Shown piece after piece: positions 1 to 5,504 of a stretch of DNA of 5,510 bases (its first letter is position 1; the number at the start of each line of letters is the position of its first letter). A program made the position numbers and the translations under genes. Location of the stretch: contig PFAT01000021.1 of assembly GCA_002773575.1 (NCBI GenBank), forward strand, positions 50,747 to 56,256, written 5' to 3'. Source of the stretch: Candidatus Falkowbacteria bacterium CG10_big_fil_rev_8_21_14_0_10_44_15. GTDB lineage: Bacteria > Patescibacteriota > Patescibacteriia > Patescibacteriales > XYC2-FULL-47-12. The notes under the pieces are model-generated. The model was not told the DNA's origin. It saw nothing but the letters and a program-made list of their open reading frames with translations, and did no database searches.

Positions 1-132
1 CATACCGTCATCGAGCGTGCCGCGCTGCAGGTTATCAATCAGAGTCACTTGGTTGTGATTGTTTTGAAGCAGACCGGTTGCCAAATGGTAGCCGATAAAA
101 CCGACGCCGCCGGTAATAAGTATTTTTTTCAT
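1..132 (-). CDS. NAD-dependent sugar epimerase/dehydratase (extended SDR), N-terminal part only
   Basis: Only the first 44 residues are present; the gene runs off the window edge. The product starts MKKILITGGVGFIG, with the glycine-rich TGGxGxxG dinucleotide-binding motif at residues 7-14. An acidic residue ends the second strand (Asp33 in LIDN), followed by N-L-x-R-G at 34-38, as in extended short-chain dehydrogenases acting on nucleotide sugars (UDP-glucose 4-epimerase, UDP-glucuronate decarboxylase, dTDP-glucose dehydratase). Asp33 suggests NAD rather than NADP. The catalytic YxxxK and the substrate-binding part lie outside the window, so the reaction cannot be named. It lies 9 nt after the stop of the nucleotide-sugar dehydrogenase gene on the same strand, so it may act on that enzyme's UDP-uronic acid product (inference). 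No Shine-Dalgarno precedes the ATG. Local GC is about 52%, clearly above the rest of the window. Confidence 0.88.
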   Translation of the reverse strand, partial: MKKILITGGVGFIGYHLATGLLQNNHNQVTLIDNLQRGTLDDGM

Positions 133-141
133 GCAGATTAA

Positions 142-1332
142 TTATTTCCAAAATCCCCAGATGTCGATAAAAACTTTGTTAGGGTACTGTTTGGGGTCAA
201 CAGCCTTGTACTCGGCGTGCGGCGCCGCCAGGATGATAATATCGGAATGTTGCAACAATGTTTCCAATTTATGGAAACGGGGGTCGGCGATGTAAACGTC
301 ATGGCAGAGCACCTCTTCACATTCAATTTGCGCGATTTTTTTTAGCTTATACGCCAAGCTGTCGCGCTTGTCATCATTGTTGGCTTTAAAGGCCATGCCT
401 AAAATGCCGATTTTTTTATTTTTCAAATCGTGCTTCTGTTTTAACTTTTTAATTAAAAAATTAGGCAAGCCTTCGTTAATAAGCATGGCTGAGTGTCCCA
501 AGAAAAAGTTATTATGGGCAAAGGCTGACAACTGCATGGTATCTTTATGTAAACATGGTCCGGCCGCAAAACCAGGCGAGGGCAAATCTTGCATGCGCGG
601 ATAGTCATCTGTCATTGATTTGAATACTTTTTGGTAGTCAACATCATGTTCATGAGCGATCATAAAAAATTGGTTGGCAACGGCAAAACTTACATACCGC
701 CAGGCATTGCAAAAAAGTTTAGCTAGTTCAGCCTCCATTGGTTTTGTAACAATAACTTTTCTTTCGGTAATCTTTTGAAATAAATTTTTTACAATTATAA
801 GTGTCTCCTCGTTAAAAGCAGATACTATTTGTGGAGTATTGCGAAATTCCACAAAGGCCTTACCCTGTACTATGCGTTCCGGACAGAAAGCTACCTTAAT
901 AAGTTTCCCTTTTTTGGTAAAGTAATTTTGCACTTTTTCTGATGTCCCCGGGAATATTGTGCTACGTAATATTAAAGTTTGCCCGTCTTTAAAATAATCA
1001 AAGTATTTATCTATGGTTTTCAATATACCTTTAAAATCCGGATTGAGATATTCGTCAATTGGCGTTCCAATTATCATTATTACTATATCACTTTGACTAA
1101 TTACGTCAGGGTTCATGCTCGTTGTTAGAGTATTTTTTTGTAGCGCATTTTGCAATTCTTGTTCGCCATTGTCTTCTTTGAAAGGAAAAATTCCATTCTT
1201 AATTTTAGAGAGATTTTGTTCGTTAATATCCAAAAGCGTCACCGGTATATTTTGATTGGCAAAAGAAACACCTAAGGGCAAACCGATGTGACCGGCGCCA
1301 CCGATAATACAAATTGTTGAGTCTTCTAACAT
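142..1332 (-). CDS. Nucleotide-sugar dehydrogenase (UDP-glucose/GDP-mannose dehydrogenase family)
   Basis: This family oxidises C6 of an NDP-sugar to the carboxylate in two NAD-dependent steps, giving for example UDP-glucuronate or UDP-N-acetyl-hexosaminuronate for capsule or O-antigen. At 396 residues it is near the usual length of about 390-450. Visible elements: Rossmann motif GGAGHIGLPLG at 11-21 with Asp35 after strand two; GTP at 89-91; STIFPGT at 124-130; the CPERI segment at 150-154; Lys205 and Asn209 in AKLFCNAW at the dimer helix; the catalytic-cysteine loop AAGPCLHKD with Cys260, Lys263 and Asp264; and the C-terminal nucleotide-binding part with MAFKANNDDKRDS at 313-325. The GGAGHIG start and AAGPCLxKDTMQL loop mark a subgroup distinct from classical Ugd or WecC, so the substrate is not assigned. 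The ATG lies 2 nt after the upstream gene's TAA with no Shine-Dalgarno, suggesting translational coupling. The 3' part (142-600, about 42% GC) is richer in GC than the 5' part (601-1260, about 34%). Confidence 0.93.
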   Translation of the reverse strand: MLEDSTICIIGGAGHIGLPLGVSFANQNIPVTLLDINEQNLSKIKNGIFPFKEDNGEQELQNALQKNTLTTSMNPDVISQSDIVIMIIGTPIDEYLNPDFKGILKTIDKYFDYFKDGQTLILRSTIFPGTSEKVQNYFTKKGKLIKVAFCPERIVQGKAFVEFRNTPQIVSAFNEETLIIVKNLFQKITERKVIVTKPMEAELAKLFCNAWRYVSFAVANQFFMIAHEHDVDYQKVFKSMTDDYPRMQDLPSPGFAAGPCLHKDTMQLSAFAHNNFFLGHSAMLINEGLPNFLIKKLKQKHDLKNKKIGILGMAFKANNDDKRDSLAYKLKKIAQIECEEVLCHDVYIADPRFHKLETLLQHSDIIILAAPHAEYKAVDPKQYPNKVFIDIWGFWK

Positions 1333-1334
1333 AA

Positions 1335-2846
1335 TTATATTTCAATTTTTTTTAGGTTTAGCTTTTTAGCCAGTAAATCAGTAAGTTTTGTGAGTCGTTG
1401 TTTTTCCTGTTGTTTGTCAGGCACCCCCTTTTCCCAGATTTCGTTTAGCCCCACATCTGAAGCCGATTCTTCCATAACCGCACTGACAAAGTTTATTAGC
1501 TCATCTTCACTGTATTGAAAATTTTCCAATTGTTCTTTGACAATAAAAGGGAGCTTCTCAATTACATCACATTTTTTTACAAATGAAAGTTTATTATAGA
1601 ATACATCGCCGAATGTTATAACAGGTTTTTTTAAAATGGCGGTCTCCCAGCCAGCTGTACTACTTAATACTATAGATAGCTTGGTATGTTGAATTATTTT
1701 TGATGAATTGGTATCGTGCGGTATTAATTTAACGTTGGGTATTTTTTTCAGTTCTTTGTAATAAGCATGCGTTCGGTAGCCCATCATAGTTGGGTGTTCT
1801 TTTACATAAAGTTTATAATATATTGGCAGTGATTTAGCTACTTGTTTTATTAAATTAATTTGATCAGACCAAAACGGAGCGAAAAGTAAAAGGGCAATTT
1901 CCGGCTCACGATGAAGAGGAAAAAAAGCGAAATTTTCAGAAAAGTTCACTTTATCATATAAGTGTTTGAAACCTCTTAGAGTCCGGATCTTTCTTTTTAT
2001 TCTATCAATAAAATATCCCAAGGGTTTTTCATCACAGTATCCGTCTTGACCTCCTTTGAAGTATGAGTAGCATAACTTCATAAACCATGCAAGCGAACGC
2101 CACAAATATTTTGGGGCAAACCATTTTAAAGGCTTTAGGCGGTAATTTTTGTTTGCCTCATCAGGGGAAAAGTATAAGTAGTTTGTAAGATTTTTTCTAA
2201 TGTTATTGATATATTGCTTAGCTTCATTTTTTTTACTGCTTTCGTAACTCCCTGACATTAGCTGATTAAAAGTATCTTCAGCATAGCTAAATTTTTTATA
2301 ATCGTTACTTATTGTGTATTTAGAGTCTATTCTTGCTGTAGTAATATAGAGTATTTTAATATTTTTATTTTTAGCAATTTGATATAAAAGCATACTGCCT
2401 GTACCCCCTATCACATTAACCACAAAAGCATCCGGTTTTTCAGTTTCAATAAAGTTTAGAATAGCTTTTGCCTTGACTTGAAAAATTTTCATCATTTCCT
2501 CATGAGTATAAGGAGGTGTGTTATAAGGGTATTCTCTCACTAACTGGTTGTGCATGACCACTCGGTCTAAAGTTATATAAGGCCAAATATTAGGCATGCC
2601 ATATTCTTTTTCAAATTTATCTAAAAAATCCATATCTAACTCTTCCTTTTTGTATTCTTTATGTATTTCCTCATCAAGTAATAGTGATGTGTAATTAATG
2701 TCTTTTTGATTCTTTAAAAACTCAAAACTTGAACGAGTGTATACATATCCGCAAAATTCATTAATATTATATCTTTCTTTCATTATAAGGGCTATTTTGT
2801 GGCCAACATAGGCGAATCTTCTTTGAAGCAAAAAGCAAATTTTCAT
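1335..2846 (-). CDS. Capsule polysaccharide biosynthesis protein, KpsC/KpsS-like (GT-B type glycosyltransferase)
   Basis: First gene of the leftward operon, 503 residues. The C-terminal half matches the capsule-synthesis family (Pfam Capsule_synth; KpsC/KpsS, known as beta-Kdo transferases in Gram-negative group 2 capsules). It has FPLHREPE at 309-316, then FWSDQINLIKQVAKSLP, the YVKEHP motif with Glu350-His351-Pro352, an NVKLIP strand near 371-376, SSTAGWE at 395-401, and KPVITFGDVFY at 407-417, a typical GT-B nucleotide-sugar site arrangement. The N-terminal half contains GMPNIWPY (83-90), THEEM (114-118) and a Rossmann-like segment with VIGGTGS at 145-151. An aromatic, basic stretch near 240-265 could lie on the membrane (inference). 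There is no signal peptide, so it is probably cytosolic or peripheral at the inner membrane face. Acceptor and donor cannot be read from the sequence. The ATG at 2846 is the first good start after the divergent promoter region. Codon use is strongly AT-biased. Family call firm; exact reaction unknown. Confidence 0.85.
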   Translation of the reverse strand: MKICFLLQRRFAYVGHKIALIMKERYNINEFCGYVYTRSSFEFLKNQKDINYTSLLLDEEIHKEYKKEELDMDFLDKFEKEYGMPNIWPYITLDRVVMHNQLVREYPYNTPPYTHEEMMKIFQVKAKAILNFIETEKPDAFVVNVIGGTGSMLLYQIAKNKNIKILYITTARIDSKYTISNDYKKFSYAEDTFNQLMSGSYESSKKNEAKQYINNIRKNLTNYLYFSPDEANKNYRLKPLKWFAPKYLWRSLAWFMKLCYSYFKGGQDGYCDEKPLGYFIDRIKRKIRTLRGFKHLYDKVNFSENFAFFPLHREPEIALLLFAPFWSDQINLIKQVAKSLPIYYKLYVKEHPTMMGYRTHAYYKELKKIPNVKLIPHDTNSSKIIQHTKLSIVLSSTAGWETAILKKPVITFGDVFYNKLSFVKKCDVIEKLPFIVKEQLENFQYSEDELINFVSAVMEESASDVGLNEIWEKGVPDKQQEKQRLTKLTDLLAKKLNLKKIEI

Positions 2847-2901
2847 AAAATTGATTATTTATGCTATTCTTATATTTATAAATAATAGTTTTATATACTT
2901 A

Positions 2902-2917
2902 ATGATAATATAATCAT
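2902..2917. repeat. 16-bp near-perfect palindrome, candidate operator
   Basis: ATGATAATATAATCAT reads the same on both strands except for one mismatched pair (7 of 8 half-site positions match). It covers the putative -10 of the leftward promoter. A dyad here could bind a dimeric repressor, possibly the small HTH protein encoded just downstream on the other strand (inference). In DNA this AT-rich, such dyads can also arise by chance. Confidence 0.35.
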
Positions 2918-2929
2918 ATAATAAGTCAA
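2902..2929 (-). promoter_or_regulatory. Putative sigma70-type promoter for the leftward glycan operon
   Basis: On the minus strand TTGACT (2929-2924) is followed after 16 bp by TATCAT (2907-2902). Each hexamer has one mismatch to consensus. Transcription would start near 2895, about 50 nt before the ATG at 2846. The surrounding DNA is extremely AT-rich, so other -10-like hexamers exist, such as TATTAT at 2910-2905, and the exact -10 is uncertain. The -10 sits inside a near-palindrome, which would suit control by a DNA-binding protein. Confidence 0.5.
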
Positions 2930-2949
2930 CTTTATTCATACTTGTTGAC
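2925..2949. repeat. Inverted repeat GTCAAC-13 nt-GTTGAC joining the two facing -35 boxes
   Basis: GTCAAC at 2925-2930 and GTTGAC at 2944-2949 are exact inverted 6-bp arms with 13 bp between them. Each arm overlaps the -35 hexamer of one of the two divergent promoters, so the repeat may simply reflect consensus -35 boxes placed back to back. It could also be a shared binding site that lets one regulator act on both operons. Confidence 0.45.
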
Positions 2950-2961
2950 ACCTTTTGACAC
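2945..2961 (+). repeat. Direct repeat TTGACAC, two copies 10 bp apart
   Basis: TTGACAC occurs at 2945-2951 and again at 2955-2961, exactly 10 bp apart, so both copies face the same side of the helix. The first copy contains the -35 of the rightward promoter. The second lies in the spacer and has no -10 at a useful distance. This could be a tandem binding site for the neighbouring HTH protein, or chance. Confidence 0.4.
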
Positions 2962-2974
2962 TATAATATATAAT
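2945..2974 (+). promoter_or_regulatory. Strong sigma70-type promoter, apparently giving a leaderless mRNA
   Basis: A consensus -35, TTGACA (2945-2950), is followed after 18 bp by a consensus -10, TATAAT (2969-2974). The expected transcription start is about 2980-2982, which coincides with the ATG at 2981. The mRNA would therefore begin at or next to the start codon, in line with the absence of a Shine-Dalgarno. An overlapping TATAAT at 2962-2967 has only 11 bp to the same -35 and is unlikely to be the partner. Confidence 0.68.
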
Positions 2975-2980
2975 GAATAC

Positions 2981-3229
2981 ATGAGTGAAGAAATAAAGCC
3001 AAACGCTGTCTATACAACTCTTGAGGCCCAGCAATTGCTGAAAATAAGTAGTAGCACCATTAAGCGTCTTCTAAAAAAGGGACTGATTAAAGCTAACAAA
3101 GTCGGTGGTCAATATCGTATTTTAGGTAAAGAAATACTGTACTTGTTGTCTCCTGTTGTGGAAAAACAAGCAACACAGTCATACTTAAAATTAAAACAAA
3201 AGGTTGTGGATAAAATTAATAGATGGTAA
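2981..3229 (+). CDS. Small MerR/excisionase-type helix-turn-helix DNA-binding protein
   Basis: This 82-residue protein has one recognisable domain, a winged helix-turn-helix of the excisionase/MerR-like kind (HTH_17 type). It runs from YTTLEAQQLLKIS at 11-23, through the recognition helix SSTIKRLLKKGLIKA at 24-38, to the wing VGGQYRI at 41-47 and a short closing helix near 49-56. A basic, probably helical tail (about 60-82) could aid dimerisation or DNA contact. There is no effector-binding or recombinase domain, so it is more likely a local transcription regulator than a phage excisionase; no integrase is seen nearby. The frame extends upstream to a TTG at 2942, but that would put the promoter inside the gene, so the ATG at 2981 is chosen. 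There is no Shine-Dalgarno, and the mRNA is probably leaderless. Its end overlaps the next gene by 7 nt. A role as autoregulator and switch for both operons is inferred from position. Confidence 0.87.
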   Translation: MSEEIKPNAVYTTLEAQQLLKISSSTIKRLLKKGLIKANKVGGQYRILGKEILYLLSPVVEKQATQSYLKLKQKVVDKINRW

Positions 3230-4221
3230 AACATATGATAGATATCGTAAAAGATAAAATTATTTTGATAACGGGGGGTACCGGCTCTTTCGGAGAAATG
3301 TTAGTTGGATATTTATTGAAAGAGTCACAAGCTAAAAAAATTATTGTATTCAGCCGAGATGAGTTTAAGCAATCACAAATGAGACTGAGGTTAAAAGATA
3401 ATCGGTTGCGTTTTTTTCTAGGCGATGTTAGAGACCTACAAAGACTAGAACGGGCGTTTTGTGATGTTGATATAGTTATTCATGCCGCTGCTTTAAAACA
3501 AGTACCAACATTGGAGTATAACCCTTTTGAAGCTGTAAAGACAAATATCATTGGCAGTCAAAACGTTATCAATGCCGCTATTGACCAAAAAGTTAAAAAA
3601 GTATTATTAATTTCCACTGACAAGGCGGCTCAGCCTATTAATTTATATGGCTCCACAAAGCTTTGTGCCGAGAAATTATTTATTGGTGGCAATGCGTATG
3701 CGGCTGGCAAAACTAAGTTTAGTTGTGTTCGTTATGGTAACGTTATAGGTAGTCGTGGTAGCATTGTCGATATTCTCTTAAAAAGTCAAAGCATAGAAAA
3801 AGTTCATATAATGGACGAAAGAATGACTCGTTTTTGGTTAAAGCTGGAAGATAGTATTAGGTTAGTTTTGTTCGCCTTGAACCATATGGAAGGTGGAGAA
3901 ATTTTTATACCGCCGGCGCCGAGCATGAAAGTTACTGATTTATTTGATGCAATGGCTCCACGAGCAGAAAAAGAGTTTGTTGGCGCTAGACCAGGCGAAA
4001 AAATACACGAAACGTTATTAACAAACGAAGAGGCGAAACATTCTGTAAAGTTTCAAGACTACCTTGTTATTATACCTGAGTGCATAGATATATTTACTGA
4101 TAGTTTTTTTGATAAATATTACCAACAAGGTGAGGCGTTGCCACTAGATTTTAGCCTTACGAGCGATAACAATAATAAGTGGCTAACAAAGGAAATGTTT
4201 ATTCATATAATAAAGAGTTAG
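3223..4221 (+). CDS. pseB: UDP-N-acetylglucosamine 4,6-dehydratase, PseB-type (polysaccharide biosynthesis SDR)
   Basis: PseB/FlaA1-type enzymes convert UDP-GlcNAc, with inversion at C5, to a 4-keto-6-deoxy UDP-sugar, the first step toward pseudaminic acid and related sugars. At 332 residues this is the normal short, soluble, cytosolic form without the membrane part of large CapD-like proteins. It shows GGTGSFG at 18-24; FSRDEFKQ at 43-50, with the basic residue expected for NADP; GDVRD at 67-71; HAAALKQVPTLEYNPFEAVKTN at 87-108; the active-site STDKA at 131-135 (Asp133, Lys134) with Tyr142 and Lys146 in LYGSTK; RYGNVIGSRGS at 170-180; MTRFW at 201-205; and GARPGEKIHE at 254-263. Tyr142 and the NLYGSTK context favour PseB over CapE/FnlA, which usually have Met there. 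The ATG at 3223 overlaps the HTH stop (ATGGTAA), implying coupling; an ATG at 3235 is an alternative start. No pseC follows within the window, so the final sugar is uncertain. A G6 tract encodes part of the first glycine motif. Confidence 0.92.
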   Translation: MVKHMIDIVKDKIILITGGTGSFGEMLVGYLLKESQAKKIIVFSRDEFKQSQMRLRLKDNRLRFFLGDVRDLQRLERAFCDVDIVIHAAALKQVPTLEYNPFEAVKTNIIGSQNVINAAIDQKVKKVLLISTDKAAQPINLYGSTKLCAEKLFIGGNAYAAGKTKFSCVRYGNVIGSRGSIVDILLKSQSIEKVHIMDERMTRFWLKLEDSIRLVLFALNHMEGGEIFIPPAPSMKVTDLFDAMAPRAEKEFVGARPGEKIHETLLTNEEAKHSVKFQDYLVIIPECIDIFTDSFFDKYYQQGEALPLDFSLTSDNNNKWLTKEMFIHIIKS

Positions 4222-4222
4222 T

Positions 4223-5503
4223 ATGTATAATGTTTGGAAAACATGGGAGGAATTTAATCAAGTTATTAAAAATAAAAAGGTAGTTTTCTTCGGAGTAGCT
4301 GATGACTGGTTTGAAAAAACATTTCGGCGGTCTGATGTTAACCTTGCCTATATTGTTGACAACAATCCAACCAGAAAAAATAAAAAATACAACGTCAATG
4401 AAAAGTATGGCGATATAGAGGTTAAAGATCCGGCCATACTTAAAGATAAATTGGATGATACGTATATAGTTATTACTAGTGGCGCTTACATTTCAATCAT
4501 CCCCCAGCTACTCTCTTACGGTTTGAAGGCCGGTGATGACTTTTGCTGTACGCCGGCTATGAATAGTTTAAAAATCATAACTGATTTTGATGAATGTCCG
4601 ACAAAACTTTTAGTTTGTTCTTCCGAACATCAAATTTACGCTGAAATTGATAAGGACAAAAATATTGGCGGAGGGCTATATTTGTATGAAGTGAATAAGA
4701 GAAGCTATAAAAAGTTAATGGATGGAAATTTTCATCAGATTATTGATGCCAGTGACAAGTACTACATTTTAGATGAAAAGAGAGGATGCTTAGTAGTGTC
4801 AAAGGAATTGGAGATTATTAATGAGTTTGGCTTTGAAATGGACTCTTTTTCCCACGGTTTAACTTACTGTCCGATCAGAGAAAAAATTTTTATCTCCAAA
4901 GCCGGACTGGATAAAATTTCCGTTTATAATACGCGTGATTTCAGCCATTTGGAAGACATTGTTCTCTCATCCAAGACGGCAAAGTATAAAAGGGATAATC
5001 ATCATATGAATGATATATTTGTTAAAGATGACTTTTTGTACGTTTCGCTATTTTCTCATTCAGGCAATTGGCCTAAAGGTATATATGATGGAGGTATTAT
5101 AGAGATAAATCTTGACAATTATAGCGATCGTCATATTTTAATAAATGACGCTTGGATGCCACACGGCGTTTGTTTCATAGATAATGAATTACATTATTTG
5201 GACAGCATGAGTGGGCGACTTTACCGTGGTAGCAAAAAGTTACTGGGAGAATTTTCAGGTTTTGTGCGCGGATTAGCATATGACAGTAATTTTTATTATA
5301 TAGGTCAGAGCGAAGGTAGATATTTTGACCGTTTACAGGGAATAAAAAATTATATTTCTTTAAGTGGGGGGGTTTATATGTTTGATCCACAAACCAAGGC
5401 TGGACGATTTTTGAGCATGCAGGGCGTAAGACAGATTAGAAATGTCATGGTTTTGAGCAATGAAAATTTTAATATTATAAATAACAAATTTGAGTTAGAG
5501 TAA
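4223..5503 (+). CDS. Two-domain protein: Rossmann-like N-terminus plus beta-propeller (DUF4915-like) C-terminus
   Basis: The function of this 426-residue protein is unknown. Residues about 18-112 look like a Rossmann-type domain common in polysaccharide loci: strand KKVVFFGVADDW (18-29), strand LAYIVDNNP (41-49), a GDIEVKDPAIL segment (63-73), strand TYIVITSG (80-87), then helix and LLSYGLKAGDD. The glycine loop is degenerate, so cofactor binding is doubtful. From about 125 to the end there are repeated beta-rich units, each opening with a His or Arg: FHQII (170), SHGLTY (210), HHMNDI (260), PHGVCF (313), VRGLAY (348), RQIRNV (403). With DSMSGRLY and GQSEGRYFDRLQ, these resemble the propeller family DUF4915/TIGR03032. 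There is no signal peptide or membrane segment, so it is probably cytosolic. The ATG lies 1 nt after the TAG of the dehydratase gene, preceded by only a weak AAAGAG. The neighbourhood suggests modification or recognition of the dehydratase-derived sugar, but this is inference. A G7 tract (5366-5372) lies within the gene. Confidence 0.85.
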   Translation: MYNVWKTWEEFNQVIKNKKVVFFGVADDWFEKTFRRSDVNLAYIVDNNPTRKNKKYNVNEKYGDIEVKDPAILKDKLDDTYIVITSGAYISIIPQLLSYGLKAGDDFCCTPAMNSLKIITDFDECPTKLLVCSSEHQIYAEIDKDKNIGGGLYLYEVNKRSYKKLMDGNFHQIIDASDKYYILDEKRGCLVVSKELEIINEFGFEMDSFSHGLTYCPIREKIFISKAGLDKISVYNTRDFSHLEDIVLSSKTAKYKRDNHHMNDIFVKDDFLYVSLFSHSGNWPKGIYDGGIIEINLDNYSDRHILINDAWMPHGVCFIDNELHYLDSMSGRLYRGSKKLLGEFSGFVRGLAYDSNFYYIGQSEGRYFDRLQGIKNYISLSGGVYMFDPQTKAGRFLSMQGVRQIRNVMVLSNENFNIINNKFELE

Positions 5504-5504
5504 A

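Noticed and set aside
138..326. 62-codon minus-strand open frame
   Set aside because: It lies inside the dehydrogenase gene in another frame, and its product is low-complexity with no recognisable domain.
368..604. 78-codon plus-strand open frame
   Set aside because: It is antisense to the well-supported dehydrogenase coding region and includes the complement of its catalytic loop. It has no family resemblance.
2942..2980. Upstream TTG start giving 13 extra residues on the HTH protein
   Set aside because: This stretch contains consensus -35 and -10 hexamers, and the extra residues do not resemble the family. The ATG at 2981 fits better.
2955..2983. Second TTGACA (2955-2960) as a separate promoter
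   Set aside because: No -10-like hexamer lies 16-18 bp downstream; the bases at 2978-2983 are TACATG.
5175..5390. 71-codon minus-strand open frame
   Set aside because: It is antisense to the conserved propeller coding region and has no domain or start context.
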